Source of the DNA: Methanococcoides alaskense
Lineage (GTDB): Archaea > Halobacteriota > Methanosarcinia > Methanosarcinales > Methanosarcinaceae
Reading direction: 5' to 3'
Assembly (NCBI RefSeq): GCF_031454185.1
Contig: NZ_JAVDQI010000007.1
Span: 1 to 64,000 of the forward strand
Length of the DNA: 64,000 bases
Shown: positions 25,375 to 35,515 of the stretch, piece by piece
Layout of the letters: each line of letters begins with the position of its first letter
Position numbering within the stretch: the stretch's first letter is position 1
Program-made: the position numbers and the translations under genes
The notes under the pieces: generated by a model
What the model was told of the DNA's origin: nothing
The model's input: the letters and a program-made list of their open reading frames with translations, nothing else
Database searches by the model: none

Positions 25375-26622
25375 TCACTTCAATGTACTATCAGTCATTT
25401 CATGACCAATTGATGATCTCATTATCTCTTTAACTGCTTCTACATCATCGCTCTGTCCTAAAGCCCACATAAGTTTTACCAATGCGACCTCAGGAAGCAT
25501 GTCCTCGCCTTCAATCGCACCTGCTTTTAGAATATCTCTTCCAGTATCATATACTCTGTCACAGACACGGCCATTAAGGCACTGGGATGTCATTATTACC
25601 GGAATTCCACTCTCAGTGGCACGCTTGATGTTTGGGATCCAGTCGGTTGAAACATGTCCCAGTCCGGTCCCTTCTATTACGAGGCCTTTGTACCCTGAAT
25701 CAATAAAGTAGGAAAGAATATCAGGGTCTGCACCCGGTACGAACTTTACAAGAGCACATTTTGGTTCAAGCTTGTTCTTTAGCTCAAGTTTTTGGCTACC
25801 GCGTTTTGAAAATGGGATTATTGTCTCTATTTTGTGGGTCGAATGGTCGATGTAGCCTATCGGGTCTGAGTTGATGGACTGGAATGCATCTCTTCTTGAG
25901 GTGTGCATTTTTCTGACCTTCGTTCCGAAATGGATGGCGCATCTGTCATCGTTGGTGGTGTCGTGCATGACAACACAGACCTCTGCAATATCGCTAACTG
26001 CAACCTTTGTTGCACAGATGGCGTTCATTGCATTATCACTGCTTGGTCTGTCTGCGCTTCTCTGGGATCCGACAAAGACTATCGGTACAGGGGTCTTCAG
26101 CATAAAAGATAGTGCTGCTGCTGAATACATCATGGTATCAGTACCATGTGCGATGATTATGCCCTTTGCACCATTCTCGATCTCTTCGGCTACAGCTCTT
26201 GCAAGTTCTGTCCAGTACTCTGTCTTCATGTTTTCGGACAGGATATTGTAGAGTACCCTTCCATTGATATCTGCTATCTCTGTCAATTCCGGTATCGCAT
26301 CAACGATGTCGTCTGCGGAGAACTGTGCAGTGACAGCACCTGTACGATAATCGACCTTGCTGGCAATGGTCCCGCCGGTGGAAAGTATGGTTACCTTGGG
26401 CAACTTCTTTTGTCCTTTTACCTTGTCGGGTTTAGCTTTTGGAGCATTCTTTGGTCCTGCTTTCTCAAGAAGCGTGATGTTCGCTCCTTCGGGGTCAACT
26501 CCTGCATTATAGCCGCTTACCATCTTTACGACAATATGGTCAGTATTCGAAGGCATCACAACGCCTTCATAGGTATTCCCGTCCTTTTCTATCCTTATTC
26601 TGTCACCAAGTTCAAAATCCAT
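25375..26622 (-). CDS. gatD: Glutamyl-tRNA(Gln) amidotransferase subunit D
   Basis: Asparaginase-like subunit of the archaeal GatDE complex, which releases ammonia from asparagine or glutamine to convert Glu-tRNA(Gln) to Gln-tRNA(Gln). 415 residues from the ATG at 26622. An N-terminal barrel domain (1-60) precedes the L-asparaginase-I fold, with catalytic threonine motifs in LSTGGTIAS and AHGTDTMMYS. The GatD-specific N-terminal domain distinguishes it from a plain asparaginase. gatE is not adjacent. argH is 31 bp upstream on the same strand. Confidence 0.95.
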   Translation of the reverse strand: MDFELGDRIRIEKDGNTYEGVVMPSNTDHIVVKMVSGYNAGVDPEGANITLLEKAGPKNAPKAKPDKVKGQKKLPKVTILSTGGTIASKVDYRTGAVTAQFSADDIVDAIPELTEIADINGRVLYNILSENMKTEYWTELARAVAEEIENGAKGIIIAHGTDTMMYSAAALSFMLKTPVPIVFVGSQRSADRPSSDNAMNAICATKVAVSDIAEVCVVMHDTTNDDRCAIHFGTKVRKMHTSRRDAFQSINSDPIGYIDHSTHKIETIIPFSKRGSQKLELKNKLEPKCALVKFVPGADPDILSYFIDSGYKGLVIEGTGLGHVSTDWIPNIKRATESGIPVIMTSQCLNGRVCDRVYDTGRDILKAGAIEGEDMLPEVALVKLMWALGQSDDVEAVKEIMRSSIGHEMTDSTLK

Positions 26623-26653
26623 TATGATCACTCATCAAAATAATTGTAATATA

Positions 26654-28129
26654 TCACACATCTATGCATTTTTCAACTTCACAAAAAAGGCCTTCGATTG
26701 CCCTTTCCCTGTTAGCTATGAGGGACTCGATGATCTCTGTATCGTTGGCTATTCTTTCCCTTGAGCTTTCTATAAGTCTTTCCATACTGTCTGGAGATGG
26801 GCCGCCGATAACATTTCTCTTACTTACATTGAGTACCGGATCAAGTGCTTCTTTGACCATGTCTTCCGTAAGGCCTCTGGAGCTTAGGCTTTCACCTATC
26901 ACATTGTGTGCGACCGCATCTATCTCTCCGAGAGTTGGTTCCCCGTTCCCACGGGCAAGCACGCCTACTATCTGGTGTGCGGTCCTGAATGGTATGTCAC
27001 ATACACGTACCATTGTATCTGCAAGTTCGGTAGCTGTTGTGAACCCTGCAGTTGCGAGTCCTGCCATATTTTCCTTGTTTATGCTCATGGTGGCCATCAT
27101 GCCGTTCATGATCCTGACCGATGCTCTTGTGGTCTCAAGAGAACGCATGATGTTCGGAGTGGCTTCCTGGAGGTCACGATTATAGCTTAAAGGCAGTGCT
27201 TTGCAGATGGCCAAAAGGGACATTAAGGAACCTATTGCAACCCCGCTCTTCCCACGCAGGAGCTCAGCGGTGTCCGGGTTCTTCTTCTGTGGCATTATGG
27301 ATGAAGTGGAAGCATATCTATCATCCAGCTCGATGAATGCGAACTCCGAGGTGGACCATATCACGATCTCTTCAGCCATCTTGCTCAGGTTTATCATAAG
27401 GTTTGCGAAGACCGATGCTGATTCTATAAGGAAATCACGTGAGCTTACCGCATCCATTGAGTTCTCGATCAGGCCATCGAAACCAAGGAGTTTACATGTC
27501 CTCTCTCGGTCGAGATCAAAGCCTGTGGATGCAAAGGCAGCTGCACCAAGAGGGCTCAGGTTCACACGCTTATAGCAATCCATCGTACGTTCGAGATCAC
27601 GGCCTATGGCATTTGCATGGGCTGTCAGGTGATGGGCGAGCGTAGTTGGTTGTGCATGCTGGAGGTGTGTAAATCCCGGCATAAGTGTGTCGAGATTCTC
27701 TGATGAGATATCGTTAAGGGTATTTCTTAGAGCGATAAGATCTTCCATGAGCAGTAACAGCTCATTTCTCAAAGTGAGTCGGATACATGTTGCAACCTCA
27801 TCATTTCGTGAGCGACCGGAATGCATTCTGCCACCTGTATCTTCCCCGACCATATCAATGAGCCTTGATTCAAGTGAAATATGGATATCTTCATAAGTGT
27901 GGTCAAGTTTTTCGATACCTTCCTCTTTTATCGTGAGCAAACCTTCCAGTATCTTCTTGCAGTCTTCTGCTTTGATGATCTTTCTCTCTTTGAGCATGAT
28001 CGTGTGTGCAAGATCTACCAGAATATCTGCTTTGAAAATCCATTTGTCAGCGTTCATCGATGAAGTGAAATTAATTATCTCTTCATCAGGAACAGATGCA
28101 AGTCGCCCTCTTCTTAAAATATCGCTCAC
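26654..28129 (-). CDS. argH: Argininosuccinate lyase
   Basis: Last step of arginine synthesis, splitting argininosuccinate into arginine and fumarate. 491 residues; the start is GTG at 28129 with AGAGGT upstream. The fumarase/lyase-superfamily signature SSIMPQKKNPD (about 277-287) is present, with the general-acid histidine region GFTHLQHAQPTT and MHSGRSRNDEVAT. It is probably cotranscribed with gatD, which starts 31 bp downstream. Confidence 0.96.
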   Translation of the reverse strand: MSDILRRGRLASVPDEEIINFTSSMNADKWIFKADILVDLAHTIMLKERKIIKAEDCKKILEGLLTIKEEGIEKLDHTYEDIHISLESRLIDMVGEDTGGRMHSGRSRNDEVATCIRLTLRNELLLLMEDLIALRNTLNDISSENLDTLMPGFTHLQHAQPTTLAHHLTAHANAIGRDLERTMDCYKRVNLSPLGAAAFASTGFDLDRERTCKLLGFDGLIENSMDAVSSRDFLIESASVFANLMINLSKMAEEIVIWSTSEFAFIELDDRYASTSSIMPQKKNPDTAELLRGKSGVAIGSLMSLLAICKALPLSYNRDLQEATPNIMRSLETTRASVRIMNGMMATMSINKENMAGLATAGFTTATELADTMVRVCDIPFRTAHQIVGVLARGNGEPTLGEIDAVAHNVIGESLSSRGLTEDMVKEALDPVLNVSKRNVIGGPSPDSMERLIESSRERIANDTEIIESLIANRERAIEGLFCEVEKCIDV

Positions 28130-28260
28130 TTGAATACCTCTAAATTATCTTTAAAATATATGGGATACACTGATTATGTAGCGTGGTATGCCACAAAACC
28201 TTAAAAACGAATCGGTTTCTTAAAATATTCCGTATACTGAAATGGAAAATAGAATGATGC

Positions 28261-30156
28261 TTATTTAGGTAACTGGATATGCATCTCTGTACCTTTGTTC
28301 TCTCCTTCGCTTTTTACCCAGATCTCCCCTTTGTGAGCGGTGACTATCTCTTTACATATATAAAGCCCAAGTCCTGTGCCGCCATATTTGCGTGTCCTTG
28401 AAGCATCTATCTGATAGAATCTCTGGAATAGCATGGGGATCATGTCGGGTGGAATTCCAATACCATTGTCCTTTAAAACAATGTGGATGAATTCATCTTC
28501 TTCCTTAATGGTAAATTTAAGCAAACCGCCTTCAGGTGTGAACTTTATGGAATTGTCCACTATATTGGTCAGCATGTCGGTGAGCTTATCCCTGTCTCCG
28601 TTGATGATTGGGATGTTATCGGCTATATCCTTCTCAACAGTTAGTTTCTTATCTTCTATCTGGATCTTAAGGTCCTGCAGTGTCATTTCGACAATTTCTA
28701 CAACAGAAACCGGTTCGAACATATATTGAATATTGCCTGACTGTACCCTGCTGATGTAGAGTAGGGAATCAACAAGTCTTTTTAATCGATTTGCATTTCT
28801 AAGGACCGTTCTTTCCATTTCCTTTTGGTGTTCGTTCAAAGCTCCAAGTGATTCGTCATAAATGAGTTCAGTATAACCTTTGATGGATGTAAGTGGTGTT
28901 TTCAGTTCATGGCTGACATTTGAAAGGAACCTGTCTTTCATCTGGTCGAGACTCTTTAGCTCCTCATTGGCAGTGGCAAGTTCTTCTGCATATTTTTTCA
29001 ATGCCTCTTCTGATTCTATGCGGGCTGTGATATCTTCAATGACTCCGATCCCGCCAAGGATGCTATCATCTTCCGCGATGTTCGGGCTATAATCTGCTTT
29101 GATGGGCGTGACCTTTTGGCTGAGCGCTGATACGTATTTACCTTCAAAATGGCCTGTCTTTCTTGCAAACACCTGTTTAACAGCGTCTTTCATTTTTTGG
29201 TCTTTGATGCCTCTCAACATATTCAATCCAATGATCTTATCCTTTGAAGCACCCATTATCTTTACAATGTTGTCGTTACAATGAGTTATTATTCCGTCTT
29301 TATCAAAAGTGAAGATGCCAAGCGGAGAGTTCTCAAATATTAACCTGAACTTTTTCTCAGTCTCCAGTAATGCCTGTTCCGCCAGTTTTCTGTCAGTCAC
29401 ATCGATAATTATTCCCTGGTAGTAAGATGGTCTCCCATCTTCATCAGATGCCAGTAAAGACCTTTCAGCGACCCATCTAGTTTCTTCTGCTCGTGTCAGT
29501 ATCCTATATTCCTTTGAGAAGAATTGACGACCTTCAATTTCAAGTCTTGTAACATCATTACGTACAAAATAAAGGTCATCAGGGTGTACTATATCACCAT
29601 ATATCAGATTCCCTGAAGTAAAATCCTCCGGCGTGTATCCGAACTGTGTAATGTTATCGGAGACAAATTCCACTGGCCAGTCCTTTTCAGCTGTCCAGAG
29701 AAAAGCAACTACCGGGCTGTTCTTATATATATCTTCAAGTTTCTTCTTTGAAGTTATCATGTCCTTGAAGGTCTTTTCCCGGATATTTTGTTCTGATACA
29801 TTTTCTACGGTGCAGATGAATCCTGTGTATTTATCAGAACCGTTAAGCATTGGAATTATATGCCCGCTAAGTAGGTTGAGATTTCCTTCAGGTGTCAGGA
29901 ATGAGAGGGAGTGGTATCGGGTAGGTTTGAGTTTGTCTTTTACCTGCAGGGAAAGCTCAGTAAAATGTGTTTCGTCACCAACGCATAGTTGTGCAACTTC
30001 CATGAAATCCTTAATATCTTTACCAATCATCCTTTCTTCTGAAATTCCGGTAATGTCTTCCATCCCTCTACTAAAATAAATGAATTTGTTATTTGCATCA
30101 ACGGCCCATATCCCTTTGTACAGATTACTAAGCATTTTGTCAAGTACATTTTTCAT
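28261..30156 (-). CDS. PAS-domain sensor histidine kinase
   Basis: Cytoplasmic-type kinase of 631 residues with no membrane segment. Three PAS domains are at about 1-120, 135-260 and 265-385; a coiled linker and a HisKA domain with the phosphoacceptor in SHELKTPLTS (about 415) follow, then HATPase_c with N box (NIVDNSIKF), DNGIGIP and GGTGLGLYI. The start has GGAGGT upstream. Signal unknown; cytoplasmic PAS kinases of methanogens often sense redox or ligand state. No response regulator is adjacent. The next gene upstream on the same strand is another kinase. Confidence 0.93.
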   Translation of the reverse strand: MKNVLDKMLSNLYKGIWAVDANNKFIYFSRGMEDITGISEERMIGKDIKDFMEVAQLCVGDETHFTELSLQVKDKLKPTRYHSLSFLTPEGNLNLLSGHIIPMLNGSDKYTGFICTVENVSEQNIREKTFKDMITSKKKLEDIYKNSPVVAFLWTAEKDWPVEFVSDNITQFGYTPEDFTSGNLIYGDIVHPDDLYFVRNDVTRLEIEGRQFFSKEYRILTRAEETRWVAERSLLASDEDGRPSYYQGIIIDVTDRKLAEQALLETEKKFRLIFENSPLGIFTFDKDGIITHCNDNIVKIMGASKDKIIGLNMLRGIKDQKMKDAVKQVFARKTGHFEGKYVSALSQKVTPIKADYSPNIAEDDSILGGIGVIEDITARIESEEALKKYAEELATANEELKSLDQMKDRFLSNVSHELKTPLTSIKGYTELIYDESLGALNEHQKEMERTVLRNANRLKRLVDSLLYISRVQSGNIQYMFEPVSVVEIVEMTLQDLKIQIEDKKLTVEKDIADNIPIINGDRDKLTDMLTNIVDNSIKFTPEGGLLKFTIKEEDEFIHIVLKDNGIGIPPDMIPMLFQRFYQIDASRTRKYGGTGLGLYICKEIVTAHKGEIWVKSEGENKGTEMHIQLPK

Positions 30157-30313
30157 TTATGGTACCTCCACACACCGTTCTTTTTTGCAATAACCAATCT
30201 TGGAAGGCTCGATACTGCCACATTGGAAGTTTAAAAATATGTTTGTAATTTTATATCTCTACAATAAGTCCCGTATTTAACATTGGGCTGCTCAAATTAA
30301 TAAGTTTTGGCAG

Positions 30314-32485
30314 TTATTCGGAGGACCCTTCGGATAACTTATTCAACCTGATCCAAAAAATAGTACCATGACCTTCGGGATTGTCCCTTGCCCCGACTTC
30401 TCCTTTGTGCAATTCGATGGCTCTTTTGACAATGGCAAGTCCAAGTCCGGATCCTTTCACACCGGACTTATTAGCACGTTCGAAACGTTCGAATACCGTC
30501 TTTTTATATGCGTTATCAATACCTTCGCCAAAGTCAGTGATCGTGATCTCGGTGTGCTCATCGTTCTCTTTTATCCCGATAATGACCTTTGTTTTTTCAG
30601 GGCTGTATTTGATAGCGTTCGAGATAATGTTCGTGAACACGGTTTCAATGATATTGTTGGCAAGAACGAAATACTCTCTATCTTCGATAAACTCTATTTC
30701 TATCTCTTTATCGGCTGCTTGGTTTGCCAATATGTCTATGGAATTATTGATCACTTCCACAATTTCCAGTGACTCAAGATTGAGATTTTCCGAACTCTCC
30801 AGTTTTGCAAATTTTGAAGCCGATTGGATCATTTCGATAAGTTGGTAATTGCTCTTCCAGATCTTATTGAGATATCGTTCCGCTTTCTCGTCCTTCTCTG
30901 TCATCAAGAGCAATTCTGTATAACCTTTAACGACTCCTGCCGGGTTAAGCAGGTCATGTCGTAGGATGTCTGTGAACATATCTTTTAGCTCATTGGAATG
31001 CTCAAGCTTCTTTGCATATTCCTTTAGCTCTTGTTCTGTTATTTGCTGGTCAATGTTTGCCTGCTGGAGGGAATGTCGGGTTTGTTCAATACCGTCTGTC
31101 AGGAGTTTGAGGTCACCATGGCCATGGACACGGAGATCACGGGAAAAATCCTCTTCTTTCATTGCGGATAGGACCTGATTCGAATCGTTGATGATAAGGT
31201 CGAGCACTTTTGCGAACACATTCATGGAATCTGCCAGTTTTCTAAATTCTCCTGCATATTCCCCTTCAAAACGTGTGTTAAGATCCCCTTTAGAGAGCTG
31301 TTCAGCAACCCTTATAGTCTCTTCAACAGGTACCATTACGCCATCGAGAATATGGTTAAGGCCTTCCGGTATTTTCCTGAAATCCTCATCTATCTCAGTG
31401 TTTGCACGGATGTTAAGTTTTCCTTCTGCAGCAGAATCTGCCATGTCCTTGAAATCATTCACAATGTCATCGATTGATGATGTTACTGAACGTGATGCCA
31501 CGTATGCTGCCAGTCCCATGAAGAAAACAGATAATATTCCAATTCCTATGAGCTTGTCCCTTAAAGCAAAAGTCCCGGCCAGCATTTCATTTCTTGGGAC
31601 TACAAGGAACAATCCGTAATTTTTAGATTTTACTGGTTCATAGAAAACAACAACTTCTTTTCCAGTAACCGGGTCGATGGTATTTACATGACCGCTTTTT
31701 TCATGCTGGATGTCATCTGCAGCCTTTGCCAATTCTTTATTGCCATAATCGTAGATCGTTCTATGCCCGATCCAGTCTTTGTTATATGGTTGCGAAAGTA
31801 TTGTGCCAGAGCTGCCGGTCATGATGGCATATCCTGTGTCGAATGCATTGATCTGGCTCACTATATCATCGACATAGTCCAATGATACATCCACACCTGC
31901 CACGCCCAGAAATTCATCGCTCTTTATTATCGGTGCTACATAGCTCACCATAAAAATATCTTCGTAGTAGTATGGGTCAGTGATGAAGTTTTTGTTGAAT
32001 ACCTTTGGATAAACATAATATTCCAAAGTTTCATAACCCTGAAGCGGTTCTAATTCGATTTCCCCTTCTATCTTGTTCCAGAATGGTATGAAACGTCCCG
32101 ATGCATCATGTCCTTCGGCATTGATGAACTCATTGTCCCTGCCATCAAAAGCGTTAGGTTCATACGCCACATAAGTTCCAAGCAAGTGAGGATTGTCTTG
32201 AAGTATCCTTTTCAGCATCCGGTTCACTTCGTCCCTGTCTGATGAATTATATTCGCTCATACTGGAACTAATGACATGCGCTATTTCCATATTGGAGCGC
32301 ATATCTCCATCGAACTGGTTTGCATAGCCTTTTGTGATCTCAATGGATTGCTGGTATGCAAGCTCTTCCTGCACTGATATTTGGGTAGTTATCGTAATGG
32401 TAGTTGCTAAGATCATTACTAAAAGAACGCCTGTAACAGCAGAAAGTACAAGTTTTGATCTAAGCGATACCTGCATCCAGTTCAT
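30314..32485 (-). CDS. dCache-domain transmembrane sensor histidine kinase
   Basis: 723 residues. First membrane helix at about 11-33, then a large extracytoplasmic double-Cache sensor domain (about 35-310, with FLGVAGVDVSLDYVDDIV), a second helix (about 315-335) and HAMP-like segments (340-460). A coiled linker, the H-box ILRHDLLNPAGVVKGY, and an HATPase domain (NIISNAIKYS, DFGEGID, GSGLGLAIV) follow. RHDLLNP is the variant H-box common in archaeal kinases. dCache domains bind small ligands such as amino acids or carboxylates. No response regulator nearby. Confidence 0.93.
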   Translation of the reverse strand: MNWMQVSLRSKLVLSAVTGVLLVMILATTITITTQISVQEELAYQQSIEITKGYANQFDGDMRSNMEIAHVISSSMSEYNSSDRDEVNRMLKRILQDNPHLLGTYVAYEPNAFDGRDNEFINAEGHDASGRFIPFWNKIEGEIELEPLQGYETLEYYVYPKVFNKNFITDPYYYEDIFMVSYVAPIIKSDEFLGVAGVDVSLDYVDDIVSQINAFDTGYAIMTGSSGTILSQPYNKDWIGHRTIYDYGNKELAKAADDIQHEKSGHVNTIDPVTGKEVVVFYEPVKSKNYGLFLVVPRNEMLAGTFALRDKLIGIGILSVFFMGLAAYVASRSVTSSIDDIVNDFKDMADSAAEGKLNIRANTEIDEDFRKIPEGLNHILDGVMVPVEETIRVAEQLSKGDLNTRFEGEYAGEFRKLADSMNVFAKVLDLIINDSNQVLSAMKEEDFSRDLRVHGHGDLKLLTDGIEQTRHSLQQANIDQQITEQELKEYAKKLEHSNELKDMFTDILRHDLLNPAGVVKGYTELLLMTEKDEKAERYLNKIWKSNYQLIEMIQSASKFAKLESSENLNLESLEIVEVINNSIDILANQAADKEIEIEFIEDREYFVLANNIIETVFTNIISNAIKYSPEKTKVIIGIKENDEHTEITITDFGEGIDNAYKKTVFERFERANKSGVKGSGLGLAIVKRAIELHKGEVGARDNPEGHGTIFWIRLNKLSEGSSE

Positions 32486-32686
32486 TTGACTCCGGCTTTA
32501 AATGTCGGGTTATCGAATATTAACGTTTCTAAACAGGTGTTATATTTTATTAGATCAATATCTATTACACTTAATCAAATTAGCTAGAACAATAACACAT
32601 CTCATCTATTTCTATGGATATTGTGCTAAAAAGAGACAAATAATGATCACTCATCATTTATTCTTAGTGTAACTAACTTGAGCCTT

Positions 32687-33514
32687 TTATATCTCAAATG
32701 GCTTTTCCGAAATAGTTCTCCATTTTTTGATAACGATGTGGAGCAAGTAAAACGAGGACATCACAAGGATAATTGTTGCACCTGATGCTATGTCGAAGTA
32801 ATAGGACAGCATGAGGCCAATTATGGTAAAGGCGATACCGAATGAGATCGACAGGAACATCATCTTCCTCATGTCGTCTGTAAATTCCCTGCTCAATGCG
32901 GCAGGAATTGTAAGGAGGGCAATTACGAGTATAAGCCCAACCACGCGTATCATCACTACAACTGTCAGCGCAATAAGGCAAAGCAAAAGCAGGTATAGTT
33001 TTTCAACAGGTATTCCTGCAACAGTGGAGAAGTCCTCATCATAGCACAATGCCATGAACTCTTTATACAGTACATATACCACCAGAATGATAATTGCATC
33101 CAGTGCCAGCATCATCGTGATGTCCGACTGAGGCACTGTAAGTATATTCCCGAAAAGATATGTCATTAGGTCGGGTGCATACCCCGGGGTCAGGCCTATG
33201 AAGATAATACCGATGGCCATGCCCATCGACCAGAGTATTCCTATGATCGTATCTTCTGCAACATCTGTACGTTTGCTGAAAGTGCCTATGGTAAGTGCAG
33301 AAAGCAAACTAAAGGGTAATACTCCCATTATGGGGTTTATCCCGAGAAAATAGCTGATACCTATTCCACCAAAAGAGGCGTGTGCAATTCCTCCGCTGAT
33401 GAGTACTATCCGCTTTACAACGACATATACTCCGATTATACCACATGCGATACTTGCAAGAATACCTGCCGTGATGGCATTTATCATAAATTCATATTGT
33501 AATATTTCCAGCAC
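32687..33514 (-). CDS. znuB: Zinc/manganese-type ABC transporter permease
   Basis: ABC-3 family permease, 275 residues with about eight helices, for Zn(II) or Mn(II) uptake. The start is GTG at 33514 with GAGGGGG upstream. Family segments are LISGGIAHASFGGIGISYFLG and GLILVIALLTIPAAL. It lies 14 bp after znuC. The metal cannot be decided from the permease, but the His-rich loop of the binding protein favours zinc. Confidence 0.92.
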   Translation of the reverse strand: MLEILQYEFMINAITAGILASIACGIIGVYVVVKRIVLISGGIAHASFGGIGISYFLGINPIMGVLPFSLLSALTIGTFSKRTDVAEDTIIGILWSMGMAIGIIFIGLTPGYAPDLMTYLFGNILTVPQSDITMMLALDAIIILVVYVLYKEFMALCYDEDFSTVAGIPVEKLYLLLLCLIALTVVVMIRVVGLILVIALLTIPAALSREFTDDMRKMMFLSISFGIAFTIIGLMLSYYFDIASGATIILVMSSFYLLHIVIKKWRTISEKPFEI

Positions 33515-33528
33515 TTCGATCCCCCTCC

Positions 33529-34278
33529 TCAGTGTTTGTGCAATACCCTGTGCGGTACGCCATGGGCTATCAATTCAACAGGGCAGCCGTAGGTCTGCTC
33601 GATGTCTTCAGGGATCAGTTCCTTTGAACCGTGGTAATGCAGTTTCCCATTAAGGCATGCTATCTTGTCCACGAGTACGGAAACTGCACTGATGTCATGT
33701 GAGACCATTACTATTGTGACCCTGGACCTGAGCTTCTTAAGCAGTTCATAGAATTCCATTTGCATCATGGTATCAATACCTGTGACCGGTTCATCCAGAA
33801 TAAGCACTTTTGGTTCGCTCACAAGGGCACGTGCTATGAAGACCCGCTGCCTCTGCCCTCCGGAGAGTTTTCCTATCTGGCGATCACTATATTCGAGCAT
33901 TTCCACGGTCTCAAGGGCTTTCTTTGTTGCAGCATGGTCTTCTTCGGTGTATTTACGGAACAATCCTTTCTTTCCCATTCGTCCCATAAGCACAACTTCT
34001 CTGACATTTATTGGGAAATCGAGGTTCGAAGGATTGTATTGGGGTACATAACCGATCAGGTGGCGTGCTTTCTCGGGGGTTGTGCCGAGTACTTCCACGG
34101 TTCCCCTCTGTGGTTTTATCAATCCCAGAATGACTTTCAATAGTGTGCTTTTCCCGCCACCGTTCGGTCCTATTATTCCAAGGAAATCCCCCTCTTCGAT
34201 GGAAAGGTTCACTCCTTCCAGCACTGTCAGGTCCTTGTATCTTAACCATACATCTTTAACATCGATCACTGTCCCCAT
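33529..34278 (-). CDS. znuC: Zinc/manganese-type ABC transporter ATP-binding protein
   Basis: 249-residue ATPase of the metal importer. Walker A GPNGGGKST (about 37-45), signature LSGGQRQR, Walker B VLILDEP and the switch histidine VSHD are intact. The start at 34278 has GAGGTG upstream. It sits 12 bp after znuA and 14 bp before znuB, so the three genes are one transcript. Confidence 0.93.
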   Translation of the reverse strand: MGTVIDVKDVWLRYKDLTVLEGVNLSIEEGDFLGIIGPNGGGKSTLLKVILGLIKPQRGTVEVLGTTPEKARHLIGYVPQYNPSNLDFPINVREVVLMGRMGKKGLFRKYTEEDHAATKKALETVEMLEYSDRQIGKLSGGQRQRVFIARALVSEPKVLILDEPVTGIDTMMQMEFYELLKKLRSRVTIVMVSHDISAVSVLVDKIACLNGKLHYHGSKELIPEDIEQTYGCPVELIAHGVPHRVLHKH

Positions 34279-34290
34279 CCGAACACCTCA

Positions 34291-35214
34291 TCATATGGTC
34301 ATGCCTTCTGAAAATGCTTCGGTTATTATCTCTAGGTTCTCCACATAGTCCTTTGCAAGGGGGTCAACAACCACCACTTTTCCATCTATTGCAGAAGCAA
34401 TGGTCTCAGCACTCTGTTTGCTGAATTGGGCTTGTACGAAGATGGTCTTGATGTTCTTTTCCTTTGCCTTATCGATGACCCTTTGCATATCCTGGGGGCT
34501 TGGTTCCTTTCCCTCGTTCTCGATAGTTATCATGTCAAGTCCGTATTCTGCTGCAAAATAACCCCACGATGGATGGTATGTCATGAAGCTTCTCTCTTCC
34601 CCTTCCATCAGTTTCTCCCTTATCATTGCATCAGCATCATCGAGCTCTTTTAGGTAGTTCTCTTTGTTCTTCAGATAGAGGTCCTTGTTCTCAGGGTCTA
34701 TCTCTATCAGGCCAAGATAAGTGTTCTCTACCATCATTTTAGCATTAATGGGGGATGTCCATACATGGGGGTCTGATCCTTCATGCGCATGATCTCCATC
34801 TTCCAAATGGGTATTCTCTTCCCCATCATTCTCTTCTGTTCCAGTGTCGGTAATGTCGATCCCCTTTGAACAATCAACAATAAGCAGATCTTCGTTAATT
34901 CCTTCTATCTTCCCAAGCCACACTTCTTCAAAAGGCAATTTCGATCCAACTATGAAATAAGCCCTTGCTTTTGTAAGTTCTCTTAGCTGCCCCGGGCTTG
35001 GCTCATGGGCTGCAGGGCTGGCACCTGGCGGGATCATGAGTATGGTTTCAACATTATCTCCAGCTATCTTTTCTACAAACTCCTGCTGCGGAAGGATGCT
35101 AACGGCAACGATAATTCTCTCTTCCCCTGATGTGCTCTCTCCATTGTCTATACAGCCAGCCACTGATAATGTAGCTATCAACATTATTAGTGTGAGGATA
35201 TTTATCGTTCTCAT
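34291..35214 (-). CDS. znuA: Metal ABC transporter substrate-binding lipoprotein (ZnuA-like)
   Basis: Extracytoplasmic binding protein, 307 residues, with a lipoprotein-type signal (lipobox VAGC, Cys 20). The cluster A-I fold has metal-ligand histidines in AHEPSPGQ, DPHVWTSP and TYHPSWGY. Between residues about 125 and 150 lies an acidic loop with several histidines (HLEDGDHAHEG) typical of zinc-binding ZnuA. It is the first gene of znuA-C-B. Upstream lies a nested palindrome (35280-35330), a good operator candidate for a metal-dependent repressor. Confidence 0.93.
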   Translation of the reverse strand: MRTINILTLIMLIATLSVAGCIDNGESTSGEERIIVAVSILPQQEFVEKIAGDNVETILMIPPGASPAAHEPSPGQLRELTKARAYFIVGSKLPFEEVWLGKIEGINEDLLIVDCSKGIDITDTGTEENDGEENTHLEDGDHAHEGSDPHVWTSPINAKMMVENTYLGLIEIDPENKDLYLKNKENYLKELDDADAMIREKLMEGEERSFMTYHPSWGYFAAEYGLDMITIENEGKEPSPQDMQRVIDKAKEKNIKTIFVQAQFSKQSAETIASAIDGKVVVVDPLAKDYVENLEIITEAFSEGMTI

Positions 35215-35279
35215 AATTGATCTGCCATCCTTTTTTAAAAAGATCCTGCTATTTAATTCGGATAATTTTCACATAATAT

Positions 35280-35330
35280 GTTCGGAATGCTATTTTTGGT
35301 ACGATACCAAATTTAATGTTCTTTCCGAAC
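35280..35330. promoter_or_regulatory. Nested palindrome, likely metal-regulator operator
   Basis: An inner perfect palindrome TTTGGTACGATACCAAA (35295-35311) is enclosed by the inverted pair GTTCGGAA (35280-35287) and TTCCGAAC (35323-35330). The two centres are 2 bp apart. It lies in the divergent region 66-116 bp upstream of znuA and about 190 bp upstream of the acetolactate decarboxylase gene. Confidence 0.65.
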
Positions 35331-35515
35331 TTTAATTATGCTCATTTTTAAATCATTTATATAATTAATAGGTCTAACACAAATTGGTGGTATATTTTAT
35401 TTAATAATTTTGCTCAATGCCAACTTTAATACCGGGTACTAAAGAATACAAACATTTAATACTACTATTTATATTCTTTTGCAGTATTTGTTGTAGTTGC
35501 TCGGGAGATATACAA

